Of a stretch of 64,000 bases of DNA, positions 1 to 10,690 are shown one piece after another. The first letter of the stretch is position 1. Each line of letters begins with the position of its first letter. Origin of the DNA: Tolypeutes matacus. Taxonomy: Eukaryota > Chordata > Mammalia > Cingulata > Chlamyphoridae. Both the position numbers and the translations under genes were made by a program. The DNA lies in contig JAKSZT010053837.1 in the NCBI GenBank assembly GCA_026826555.1, positions 5,308,520-5,372,519 on the forward strand, given 5' to 3'. The notes beneath the pieces were generated by a model. The model was not told where the DNA came from. It worked only from the letters and a program-made list of their open reading frames with translations, and made no database searches.

Positions 1-737
1 GCCTTGACTCACGTGCAGTCTACCTTCCCACCCCTCTTCCACCAGGGGCAGTGACTGGGTTGTGGTGACTAGGCTCAGGGAGGAGGAGAGGCATTGACCA
101 CCCCCACCCTGTGCTGGTGGTGCCACAGTCCATCAGGAGGGTGACTCAGCAGAGGTCACTTGCCCACCTCCAATTCAAGTACCAAGTGAGGCACAGAAGT
201 TGCAGTCTCTTGGGGGTTGTCCAACTGCAGGTTGAGCCAGCAGTCCATGGAAAGGGGAGACTGATGCCCACCCAAGCTGGGCCCCTACATTTTCTTTTTG
301 ATCCCGGCCCTACAAATTATGTAGCTGATCCTGTGCTTCACTCTGTAATGGCAACAAAAATACTGCCAACAGGAGAGAGTTATTTGGTTGGCATGTATCA
401 TCTTTTAAAGTGCAAAGGCCACAGGGAAACTATTAGCTACTCACAATTTATATTAACCATGCTGTTTTCTTTACAACACAACACTGAGATCAGTTACATT
501 TAGTCTTAGTGACTAATGAAAAAGAAGTTTTCACCTAGGGCAGGGCTGGGCACTTGTGAAAAATGAGCTGGCCTCACTCTGTTCCATCCTATGAGATACC
601 CTATGACAGCTTCTTCCCCTCCCCCTTTCTTAGTCATTAGTCCTTAAAGAAATTTATTGAATACAGACACTAAATCAAAAGACACACAAGGATGAACCAT
701 AAATAAGACCATGTGTAAGAGACCAACAGTAATAACA
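1..737. other. No gene recognised; unique-looking sequence
   Basis: The first ~270 bases are moderately GC-rich, then the composition becomes AT-rich. A 130-codon open frame on the plus strand (111-503) crosses the compositional change and shows no domain, signal peptide or repeat that I recognise, so I treat it as chance. At the very edge an AP-1 type heptamer (TGACTCA, 5-11) overlaps an E-box (CACGTG, 10-15). No splice-bounded exon is evident. Confidence 0.5.
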
Positions 738-935
738 ACAGCTAATATTTGAGCACTTGGTATCTACCAGACTCTTTTTTAAGTGCTTTACACATTTAAT
801 AATTAATTGTCACAAGTCCTTGAGAAAGGTAATACTACTGTCTCATTTTAGAAATGAGAAAATTAAAATGGAGAATTTGGATAACTTGGAAAACAGCTAT
901 TAAGGTGCGGCTTGGATTCAAAGACAGGCAGATAA
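738..935 (-). repeat. MIR SINE, diverged
   Basis: Read on the plus strand it follows the reverse complement of the MIR consensus in order: gagcactt..., taccagactc, aagtgctttacaca, a block like the MIR 'tcctcacaa', a 'cattttagaaatgagaaaatt' equivalent, and ending near 'ttggattcaaa'. MIR is an ancient tRNA-derived mammalian SINE. Divergence is high, as expected for its age. Confidence 0.75.
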
Positions 936-2885
936 TTGAATACAGCGTGATTAATGCATGTCGAACAAAGATTACAGGAACATACTGGACCAAGAATTTG
1001 GGTAAACCACTTAGTAATGGATACTGTTAATACATATTAAAAAGTCTTTTATGAATTCGCTGAGAACTGACCTAGTGACAATTTTAAATATTATTTCTTG
1101 AGGCAAACAGCCAAACTCTACCTGTTTCAAAGAACTGGTTTATAATGAACATTTTAAAAACAACCTAACTGCTTATTACAAGCTAAGTTAATTATTCACT
1201 GGACTACAGTTTCTTCATCTGAAAAATAAAAGAAATGGAGCAGATCTGGATAGCAAATTCATAAAAGACATCAATAATTGGTCACTATATTCTTCACTGC
1301 TGAACCTAGAGGCATGGGAATCCTCAGCAGTGCTCAACGCAGCCACTACCTATTATCTAAGTGTGTCATGGAAATGGAAAACAAGTAGCTACATCTGAAT
1401 TAGATCATCTCTATGGTACATCTGACTCTAGAATTCTTCACATATTAAAAAAAAATCCTTTAACCCCCCCCCCAAAGAAATCATTTTTATTTTGTCAGGT
1501 GAGTTTAGTAATCATTACTAGCACAATATATAGCTTTCACTATATACTTTCAAATCTTTAGAAATAACATAAAGAAAGGATAAACAAAGACTCTGGCTTA
1601 GTTAAAATTTTCAGGGACCAGCCCTTAATGAAAACATCAACAGCTGTTATATCTGATTTCACCCATACATACAAGTTTAAAAACAACAAATGATGAGGAA
1701 CTAGTACAAATACATTATCCAAACGAAACTAGTTAACATTATTAAACTTAATTACAATTATGATGATAAAGTGATCCTGCAATAAAATCCCACAAAGCCA
1801 CTCTGGCAATGGCTAAAACCTAACACCATTTTCTATGATATATAGGTTTTACATGGGTTGCACATCCAACTAATACTTTTATTGAAAAAAGGGAGCACCA
1901 TACAATTTTACAACAGGGCCGGAAAAAGGTCTTTCTGAGGTCAGTTTGCCCATATCAGTTTCTCAACAAGTTGTTTCATTCAGTGACACACCTAACAGAT
2001 AACTAATTTTTTTCTGGAAGCAGCACAGTCCTGAAGAGACTTTCTGGAATTAAACCGCCCTCAGATGTACTGTGTGAAGGGATTAAGCCAATACTGCATG
2101 TTATCCTATCATTCAGTCCTCATTACCTGCTGTATAATTTAATACCTATAATATCAGCCCCATATTCCTGTCTGCCTAGTAAAATATTTCTCCTTGTTAT
2201 ACTAATCTATTCAAAACTGAATCTGATTTTCCTCACAAAACAAGTTTATTCCTCCTATGTACTCATTTATTTTAATGGAACTTCCTTTCTCCTCATCGCC
2301 CTGCTTGAAATTCTAGCTATTACTGACTCCTCCATCTCTTTTTCGCTCTGTATCACCTCCTTCTGAACTATCCAGGTAAGCTCAACTGGCCTACTATTTC
2401 AAATAACTTCCTCTTCTAAGCCTCTCTTTCTAAGACTGTCAGAATTTACTCCTAAAAAGTACTGCTTATAGTGTCCCAGAACCAACAATGGCAATTCGCC
2501 ACATACAAGAACAAACTACATTGACAGAAGCAACATTTGCTGAATTGTCAAGAAGCCTGGGTTCCAGGCTCAATTCCTCCACTAATTTGAGCAACTCAAT
2601 TTGGTTTCCATTTGGAAAACAAAAGTCCTGACCTAGAAGAGCGCTGGAATCCCTCACTTTGAAGAAAAACAAACCTCTTATCCTAGAATTCAAGGTCAAC
2701 CATAATTTAGCCAATCAGATCCACCTACCACTATCCCCCAAGACATATTCTTCTCCTCTCAGCTCTCCATGCTCCTAAATTCATGTCAGCCATTCTAGTG
2801 CAGTACTCACTAATTCCATATTCTAAAATGATTTAACCCCTCCTCTCTTATCTAAAACATCATCAAAAGAAGGAATTTTATTTTC
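936..2885. other. No gene recognised; AT-rich intronic or intergenic DNA
   Basis: About 1.9 kb of AT-rich sequence. It contains a run of nine C near 1465 preceded by an A run, a weak MIR-like core around 1195-1235 and another possible MIR core at 2555-2610. No coding exon, RNA gene or strong regulatory motif is recognisable. Confidence 0.45.
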
Positions 2886-2934
2886 AATGTAACTTTTATG
2901 TAATCTAAAGCTCCTTTAAAAATAAAAAAAAAAT
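2886..2934 (+). mobile_element. Extreme 3' end and A-tail of an L1-type element
   Basis: The stretch 'gtaacttttatgtaatctaaag' followed by an A-rich tail closely resembles the last bases of the retroelement 3' module at 10690-11945 (gtaacatttatgtaatctaag plus A/T tail). It sits directly against the 5' end of the full-length L1 that starts at about 2936. Either a severely 5'-truncated copy was already here and the L1 landed in its tail, or two L1 units are abutted. Confidence 0.55.
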
Positions 2935-3612
2935 AGGGAGGAGCCAAGAAGACAGCAGAGTGAGGAGCTCCTGGAGTCTGCTCATGCTGCAGGGCAGTTG
3001 GTAATCACCCAGAGCTACCTAGAGCACCTGTTTGGGGGCCCCAGGAGCCCCAGGAGACCAGAAGAGTATCCTGCAATATTTCTTGAAAGTATGGAAGGAG
3101 GAGACTGCCCATCTGCAGAGAGGATTCGTGAGTAGAGCACCCCACACCACAGAGGTTGTGGCCTGTGGCGCAAGCTGCCTCAGGAGCTATTCCATGGCTG
3201 GAGGTGGAAGCTCCTCTTCCCATAAATGCTGGAGGAAGAGACAGTTGTCCACCGACTTCAGCTACTGATTAGTGACTAAGCTGGCTAAAGTATAATCCTA
3301 GAAACAGCTAGGGTTTGAGCCTGTCCAAGTTGGAAAGAGTCCAGTAGCTGCCATTTTGACTTCACCCCCAGCATGAGGGGAAGCAGAGCTGACTGAAAAC
3401 CCAGTGAAGTTAGGGACTGGCTTCTATCCACCAAGATCCAACTGCAGCCTAGCCTAGGCTCCAACCGCACCTCCAGCAGAGAGGAAGCTGGCAGGACCTG
3501 CACCAGGCTCTCCAGGAAACTGCAGGTGCTCTCCACTGGCACAGACTGAATCTGGTCACCTGGGGCTGCATCCCCGCATCCCAATAGGAGAGTAGAGGAG
3601 CTGGGTATCCTC

Positions 3613-4745
3613 AGCCTCTCTGGGTAACGGCAGGAGTTTCCAGCCCACACGAACTGGTTTGTTGAATGCCTTCAAGTCCATCTCCACCTCTGTCCCCCCG
3701 ATAGGCTAGGAGGGGACTGGTGTTCCCTCAGCCTCTCAGGGCAACCACAGGCATTTTCTGCCTGCACAAACCTGACCGTTGGGCACCTGTGGCTCATCCC
3801 TGTCTACAAAAGGACAAGAAATGGACTGTGTTTGCCCAGCCTCTCCGGGTAAATGCAGGTGCTTTTAGCCCACATACCCTGGACTGGTGGGTACTTGTGG
3901 ATCCACCCTCACTCCCTAATAGGAAAGGAAGGGGCTGGTGTTTCCACAACCTTTCCAGGCAACAGCAGACTTCAGCCTGCAGGGACTGGACTGTTGGATG
4001 CCTATGGATCCACCCCCATCCCCAATAGGATAGGAGGGGGGCTGGTGTCTCCACAGCCTCTCTGGACAATGGCGGGTACTTTGGGCCTACAGGGACTGAA
4101 CTGTTGGATGACTGTGGACCCAACCCCATGCTTTAATAGGATAGGAGGGGCCTGGTGTTTCCTCAGCCTCTCCAGGCAACGGCAGGTATTCTCAGCCTAA
4201 AGGGACTGAACTATTGGGTGCCTGTAGAACCACCCCACCACCCAATAGGAAGGGAGGGGGCTGGAGCTTCCTCAGCCATTCTGGGCAACGGTGGGTGCTT
4301 TCAGCCTACAGGGACTGAACTGTTGGGCATTGGTGGTTCAGTTTCCACCCCTAAAGGGCAGAAGGGACAGAACTCCCTCAGCTTCTCAGGGCAACTGCAG
4401 GCGTATTCGGCACATACAGATTAGATTGTTGGGCACTCCAGAGGGTCAATTCCCCCCCCTGCAGGGAGGGGGTCTGGTGCTACATCAGTGTACCTGAGTA
4501 ACTGTGGTCATTTTGGACCCACACGGCATAGATTGCTGCCGACAACTAAAGCTCCATCCCCGCCCAAGATAGGGGAGGAAGGGGTGAGAAGCTTTATTAG
4601 TCTCTCCAGGCAACTACAGACAGTCTTGCCCTGCCCAACTTGGATTATTACACATGGTTGCAGCTCTGTCCCTACCCCTGACAGAGGAGAAAGGTGGGTG
4701 AAGTTTCATCAATTCCTGGGGAAACGTGGGCAGCTTCAGCCTCTA
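3613..4745 (+). repeat. Tandem monomer array in the L1-A 5'UTR
   Basis: Units of about 105-118 bases each carry the motif tcagcctctcNgggcaac followed by GC-rich text ending 'aataggataggaggggNctgg'. Unit landmarks fall near 3613, 3731, 3839, 3949, 4057, 4167, 4274, 4379, 4486, 4600 and 4710, giving about eleven diverged units. The array occupies the position of the L1 promoter. Mouse L1 promoters are also built of monomers, which suggests (inference) that these units carried internal promoter activity. Confidence 0.8.
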
Positions 4746-4918
4746 TAGTTTACAGCACCAACTACCTCCTTGGCTCCTACTGCACAACCAGCAAGGCAGA
4801 AAAGGCAAGAAAGCCCTAAACTAAAGGGAGAAACTGCACCCAGAAAAAAATACATCTAGCAAGCCATATGTGAAAACACCAACAAAAAATTACAAGCCAT
4901 ACCAAGAGACAAGAAGAT

Positions 4919-5574
4919 ATGGCCCAATTAAAGGAACAAGAGAAACCTGAAAATACCATAAAGGAGTTGAGACAACTAATAATAGATGTTCAAACAAATC
5001 TCCTTAATAAATTTAATGAGATGGCTAAAGAGATTAAGGATATTAAGAAGACATTGGGTGAGCACAAAGAAGAATTTGAAAGCATACATAGAAAAATAGC
5101 AGACCTTATGGGAATGAAAGGTGCAATAAATGAAATTAAAAATACACTGGAGGCATATAACAGCAGATTTGAGGAAGCAGAAGAAAGGATTGATGAGTTG
5201 GAGACATGGCCGCCAAAAGAGAACATACAAAAGAACAGATGAAGAAAAGAATAGAAAAAATTGAACAGGGTCTCAGGGAACTAAATGACAGCAAGAGACG
5301 TACAAACATACGTGTCATGGGTGTTCCAGAAGGAGAAGAGAAGGGAAAAGGGGTAGAAGAAATATTGGAAGAAATAATGGCAGAAAATTTCCCAAACCTA
5401 TTGAAGGACATAGATATCCGTGTCCAAGAAGCACAACATACTCCCATCCAAATAAATCCGAACAGACCAACTCCAAGACACATATTAATCGGAATGTCAA
5501 ATGCCAAAGATAAGGAGAGAGTTCTGAGAGCAGCAAGAGACAAGCAATGCATAACCTGTAAGGGTATCCAATAA
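4919..5574 (+). pseudogene. L1-A ORF1 (ORF1p, RNA-binding chaperone), broken
   Basis: ORF1p is the trimeric RNA-binding nucleic-acid chaperone of the L1 particle. The first frame starts at ATG 4919 (MAQLKEQEKPENTI...) and encodes about 100 residues rich in charged heptads, the coiled-coil trimerisation region. After a frameshift near 5206 the protein continues in another frame with KKRIEKIEQGLRELN, then the conserved block TNIRVMGVPEGEEKGKG and the QHTPIQINPNRPTPRHI segment typical of the RRM-like core. It ends early at 5574, so the C-terminal domain is incomplete. The start is chosen because it begins the coiled-coil block just after the 5'UTR. Not functional. Confidence 0.85.
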
Positions 5575-5916
5575 GATTAAGTGCCGATTTCTCATCAGAA
5601 ACCATGGAGGCAAGAAGGCAGTTGGCATGATATATTTAAGATACTGCAAGAGAAAAACTTGCAGCCAAGAATCTTATATCCAGCAAGATTATCTTTCAAA
5701 ATGAGGGTGAGCTTAGAATATTCACAGATAAACAGAAACTGCGAGAGTTTATAACAAAAAGACCAGCTTTTCAGGAAATAATAAAGGCAGTGTTATAGCC
5801 TGAAAAGAAAAGACAAGAGAGAGAGGCTTGGAAGAGAGTCTAGAAATTATGACTGTATCAGTAACAGTAATTTTAAGTGTCAAAAATAAAATGACAAATA
5901 AAACGCAAAGATCAAA
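5575..5916 (+). other. L1-A ORF1 3' remnant and inter-ORF spacer
   Basis: The text around 5590-5760 (cagaaaccatggaggcaaga, ...tatccagcaagatt, ...cacagataaacagaaact) resembles the distal ORF1/inter-ORF region of old L1 families but is not open in any frame. Stop codons precede the ORF2 ATG at 5917. Confidence 0.6.
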
Positions 5917-6636
5917 ATGGGTGAAATGAGAACTGCCTTTACAGTAGTAACACTGAATGTTAATGGATTAAACTTCCCAATCAAAAGGCACAGAATGGAG
6001 GAATGGATGAGAAAATATAAGCCATCTATATGCTGTCTGCAAGAGACTCACCTTAGACACAAAGATACCAATAGACTGAAAGTAAAAGGTTGGAAAAAGA
6101 TATTCCATGTATGCAGTAACCAAAAAAAAGCTGGGGTAGCTATACTTATATCAGATAATATAGACTTTAAAAGCAAAACTGTTATTAGAGACAAGGAAAG
6201 ACATTACATATTAACAAAAGGAATGATTCACCAGGAAGAAATAACAATCATAAATGTATATGCACCTAAGCAGGATGGCCCAAGGTACATGAGGCAAACA
6301 CTGGCAAAGCTGAAGGGAGAAATAGACATCTCTACAATAATAGTTGGAGACTTCAATACACCACTGTCAGCACTGGATAGAACATCTGGGCAGAGGATCA
6401 ATAAAGAAACAGAGAGCTTAAATAATATAATAAATGGACTAAACTTAATAGACATATACAGAACACTGCACCACAAAACAGGAGAATACACATTCTTTTC
6501 AAGTGCTCATGGATCTTTCTCCAGGATAGACTATATGCTGGGTCACAAAGCAGACCACAATAAATTCAACAAAATTGAAATTATACAAATCACTTTCTCT
6601 GATCATAATGGAATAAAGTTGGAAGTCACCAAGTGA
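5917..6636 (+). pseudogene. L1-A ORF2 endonuclease domain
   Basis: A 239-residue open frame encodes a nearly complete APE-type L1 endonuclease, which nicks target DNA to prime reverse transcription. Visible motifs in order: TLNVNGL (residues ~12-18, metal-binding Asn), CCLQETH (~39-45, catalytic Glu), INVYAPK, IIVGDFNTPL (Asp and Asn of the active site), SRIDYMLG, and the terminal SDHNGIKLE with the catalytic Asp-His pair. All key residues appear present, but an in-frame TGA ends the frame directly after the domain and cuts it off from the reverse transcriptase. Intact ORF2 is about 1275 residues. Confidence 0.9.
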
Positions 6637-9604
6637 CAGAAAAAGGGAAAATTCACATATATATGGAGATTAAACAACACACTCTTAAATAATCAGTGGG
6701 TCAAGGAAGAAATTTCAAGAGAAATCAATAAATATCTCGAGACGAATGACAATAAGAATACATTTCAGAGCCTATGGAATGCAGTGAAGGGAGTGTTGAG
6801 AGGAAAATTTACAACCCTCAATGCTTACATTAAAAAAAGAAGAAAGAGCTAAAATCAATGAGCTAACTACACAGCTGAAGGAACTAGAAAAAGAACAGCA
6901 AACTAATCTCAAAGCAAGTAGAAGGAAGGAAATAACAAAGATCAGAGCAGAAATAAATGAAATTGAAAACAAAAAAAACAGTAGAGAGAATTAACAAAAC
7001 CAAAAGTTGGTTCTTCGAGAAGATTAACAAAGTTGACAAACCCTTAGCTAGACTGACTAAGAAAATAAGAGAAAAGACGCAAATAAATGAAATAAAAAAT
7101 GAAAATGGGATCATTACTACTGACCCCACAGAAATAACAGAGATCATAAGAGGACACTATGAACAACTTTATGCCAAAAAACTAAACAATATAGACACAA
7201 TGGAAAAATTCCTAGGAATGTACAAACAACCTACACTAACCCTAGAAGAAAGAGAAAACCTCAAAACAAACCAATCACAGGTAAAGAGATTGAAACAGTC
7301 ATCAACCAGCTCCCCAAAATGAAAAGCCCAGGACCAGACAGATTCACAGGTGAGTTCTATCAAGCATTCAAAGAAGATTTAATACCAATCTTACTCAAGC
7401 TCTTCTAAAAAAACTGAACAAGAAGGAATGCTACCAAACTCATTCTACAAAGCCAATATCACCCTAATACCAAAGCCAGATAAAGATATTACAAAAAAAC
7501 AAAATTACAGACCCATTTCTCTAATGAATTCAGATGCAAAAATCCTCAATAAAATACTTGCTAATCGAATCCAACAACACATTAAAAGAATTATTCATCG
7601 TGATCAAGTGGGTTTTATACCAGGCATGCAAAGCTGGCTCAACACAAGAAAATCAATCAGCATAATACACCACATTAATAAATCAAAGAAGAAAAATCAC
7701 ATGATCTTATCAACTGACGCAGAAAAGGCATTTGACAAAATACAGCATCCTTTCTTGATAAAAATAGTACAAAAAATAGGAATTGAAGGAAACTTTCTCA
7801 ACGTGATAAAGGCCATATATGAAAAACCCATAGCTAACATTGTACTCAATGGTGAAAGACTGAAAGCTTTCCCGTTGAGATCAGGGACAAGACAAGGATG
7901 CCCATTGTCACCACTGTTGTTCAATATAGTGCTAGAGGCTCTAGCTAGAGCAATCAGGCAAGAAAAAGAAATAAAAGGCAACCAAATTGGAAAGAAAGAA
8001 TTAAAACTTTCACTATTCACAGATATGATTGTATATCTAGAAAGTCCTGAAAAATCTACAACAAAGGTGCTAGAGCTAATAAATGATTTCAGTAGAGTGT
8101 CAAAATTCAGTGGTGTTTCTATGCACTAGTAATGCGCAATCTGAAGAGGAAGTCAGGAAAAAAATTCCATTTACAATAGCAACTAAAAGAATCAAATATT
8201 TAGGAATAAATTTAACCAAGGATGTAAAGCACTTGTATTCAGGAAACTATAACACATTGCTAAAAGAAATCAAAAGAGACCTAAACAATTGGAAGAATAT
8301 TCCATGCTCATGGATTGGAAGACTATCATTAAGATGTCAATTCTACCCAAATTGATAAGCAGACTCAATGCAATCTCAATAAAAATTCCCCCAGCATTTT
8401 TCAAACAAATGGAAAATACAATTATCAAATTTATCTGGAAGGGTAAGAAGCCCCAAATAGCCAGAAACATCTTAAAAAGGAAAAGTGAAGTTGGAGGACT
8501 CTCACTTCCAACTTTAAATCATATTACCTAGCTACAGTGGTAAAAAGAGCACGGTATTGGCATAAAGATAGACACATAAACCAATGGAATCGAATTGATG
8601 GTTCAGAAACAGACCCTCACATCTATGGCCAAGTGATTTTTGACAAGGCTGTCAAACCTGCCCAGCTGGGAAAGAACAGTTTATTCAACAAATAGTGCTG
8701 GGAGAGTTGGATATCCATAGCCAAAAGAAAGAAAGAAGACCCTATCTCACACCTTATACAAAAATTAACTCAAAATGGATCAAAGACCTAAATATAAAAG
8801 CAAGCATAATAAAGCTCCTAAAAGAAAATGTAGGGAATCATCTTCAAGACCTAGTGATAGGTGGTTGAGTCTTAAACCTTACACCAAAATCATGAACAAC
8901 GAAAGAAAACATGGATAAATGGGACCTCCTCAAACTTAAACACTTCTGTGATTCTAAGGACTTCATCAAGAAGGTGAAAGGGCAGCCCACTCAATAGGAA
9001 AAAATATTTGGAAACCACATATCTGAAAAGAGTTTGATTTCCATTCTATATAAAGAGATCATAAAACTCAACAATAAAAGAGCAAGCAATACAATTAAAA
9101 AATGGGCAAAAGATTTAAATAGACATTTCTCCAAAGAGGAAATTCAAATGGCCAAAAAGCATATGAAAAAATGTTCCGTATCACTAGCTATTAGGGAAAT
9201 GCAAATTAAAACAACGAGATATCATCTAACACTGCATAGAATGTCCATAATTAAAAAAAACAGACAACAATAAGTGCTAGAGAGGGTGAGGAGAAATAGG
9301 AACACTCCTTCACTGTTGGTGGGAGTGTAAAATGGTGCAGCTTCTGTGGAAGACAGTTTGGCGGTCCCTCAAGAAGCTAAATATAGAACTGCTGTGTGAT
9401 CCAGCATTTCCTCTACCAGGAATATATACAGAAGAACTAAAAACTATGACACAAACAGACATCTGCACACTGATGTTCACAGCAGTGTTATTCACAATTG
9501 CCAAAAGATGGAAACAACCCAAGTGTCCATCAACCAATGAATGGATAAACAAAATGTGGTTATATACATATGATGGAATACTATGCTGCAGCAAGAAGAA
9601 ATGA
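6637..9604 (+). pseudogene. L1-A ORF2 reverse transcriptase and C-terminal part, broken
   Basis: ORF2 continues through several frames. One at 6957-7322 covers the linker ([27 protein letters not shown]). One at 7428-8129 holds the reverse transcriptase: [33 protein letters not shown] (catalytic Asp region), [19 protein letters not shown]. The active-site box that normally reads FADDM reads FTDM here (8015-8026), so one of the two adjacent aspartates is lost. Text between the reverse transcriptase and [12 protein letters not shown] is partly deleted near 8100. Later fragments at 8289-8531, 9034-9273 and 9332-9604 give the thumb and C-terminal segment (TNEWINKMW). Non-functional. Confidence 0.9.
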
Positions 9605-10690
9605 AATTGGGACACAAGTGATAACATGGATAAATCTTGAAGACATTACATTAAGCAAAGTAAGCCAGACACAAAAGGACAAATATTGCATGGTCTCATT
9701 AATATGAACTAAATACAGAGAATAAACACATGGAGTTAAAACTTAGAGTATAGGTTATTAGGAGATAAGAGGAGGGTTGAAAAGAACTACTGATGCTTAA
9801 TGTATGTAGAAGCTTTAATTAACTTGACTATAAAAGTGTAGAAATGGATAATGTTGATGGTTAACACCTTATAGTGAGTACCAGCTGGCTAATAAATGGG
9901 ATTGTGGCTGAAAAGGGTAGTCTGAGGAAGTAAATGTCAATTGAAAGCAAGCTAAAGAATAATCAAGGGACTGAATAGCACAGCAATCCCAGAGGTGAAT
10001 GAGAATTGTGGTTGAGGGTACATATGCAAGAGTGTCCTTTTGTGAGCTAGAATAGATGTACATCACTACTGCAGGATGGTGGGAATGTGGAGAAGCATGG
10101 GAAAGCTACAACTGGTATGACCTATAGACTGTGGTTAACAGCAATACTATAATATTCTTGCATCAATGCCAAAGATGTACTGTGTTGATAATGGAGATGT
10201 ATGGAAAAAGTGTGCCAAATGTATGCTATGAACCATGGTTGGTGGTAATAGTCTGATTATATTATCTCATAATCTGTAACAAATGTTCCAGCACAGTGAA
10301 CAACAGGTATGTTGGTGAAGGGGTGTTGTATGGGAATTCTACGCATGTATACACAAACAATCATATATACGTATGATTGTTTTGCCAGTTCAAAACCTCT
10401 GTAATAAAATATATTTTTAAAAAATAGTATGGGTTGGGGGAAAAATACACCAAATGTAAGATAGGGACTATAGTTAGTAGCAATATTTTGATGATGCTCT
10501 TGCATAGTTTGTAGCAAATGTGTCACAACAATGCAAAGTGTTGGTGGAGGGGTGATGTATGAGATGATGTTGCTGTTATGTATGTTTATTTTGTAAGTTC
10601 ACAATCTTTACTATACACTTATTGTTTATGTTTGTCATGTATAAATGATATACTTCACAAAAAAATATTTTAAAAAATAAAAATAAAAGT
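9605..10690 (+). repeat. L1-A 3'UTR with two repeated units
   Basis: After the end of ORF2 the 3'UTR contains two related units, about 10050-10425 and 10430-10685. Both carry versions of 'accatagttagtggtaatagtctgatgat', 'tgtaacaaatgtt', 'gttggtgNaggggtg' and end near an A/T-rich tail. A free-standing copy of the first unit is at 26515-26865, and a minus-strand piece is at 12283-12437. Internal duplication within 3'UTRs seems characteristic of these L1s. Confidence 0.7.

Larger units (their letters stand above)
2936..10690 (+). mobile_element. Full-length but inactive LINE-1 (L1-A)
   Basis: The element starts with GGGAGGAGCCAAG, the usual start of many mammalian L1 5'UTRs. It then has, in order, a ~2-kb 5'UTR (tandem units at about 3613-4745), ORF1 (4919-5574, frameshifted), a short inter-ORF segment, ORF2 from 5917 with endonuclease and reverse transcriptase domains and the C-terminal region (to about 9604), and a 3'UTR with two repeated units ending in an A-rich tail near 10.69 kb. 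L1 moves by target-primed reverse transcription of its own RNA. Several frameshifts, stops and a damaged reverse transcriptase active site make this copy inactive. No convincing target duplication was found, because both flanks are A-rich. Confidence 0.9.

Noticed and set aside
111..503. 130-codon open frame near the window start as a gene
   Set aside because: No splice context, no start context of note, no recognisable domain; composition changes midway through the frame.
3005..4748. Several overlapping open frames on both strands with repeated tryptophan- and proline-rich motifs
   Set aside because: They are translations of the tandem L1 5'UTR units, not a repeat protein.
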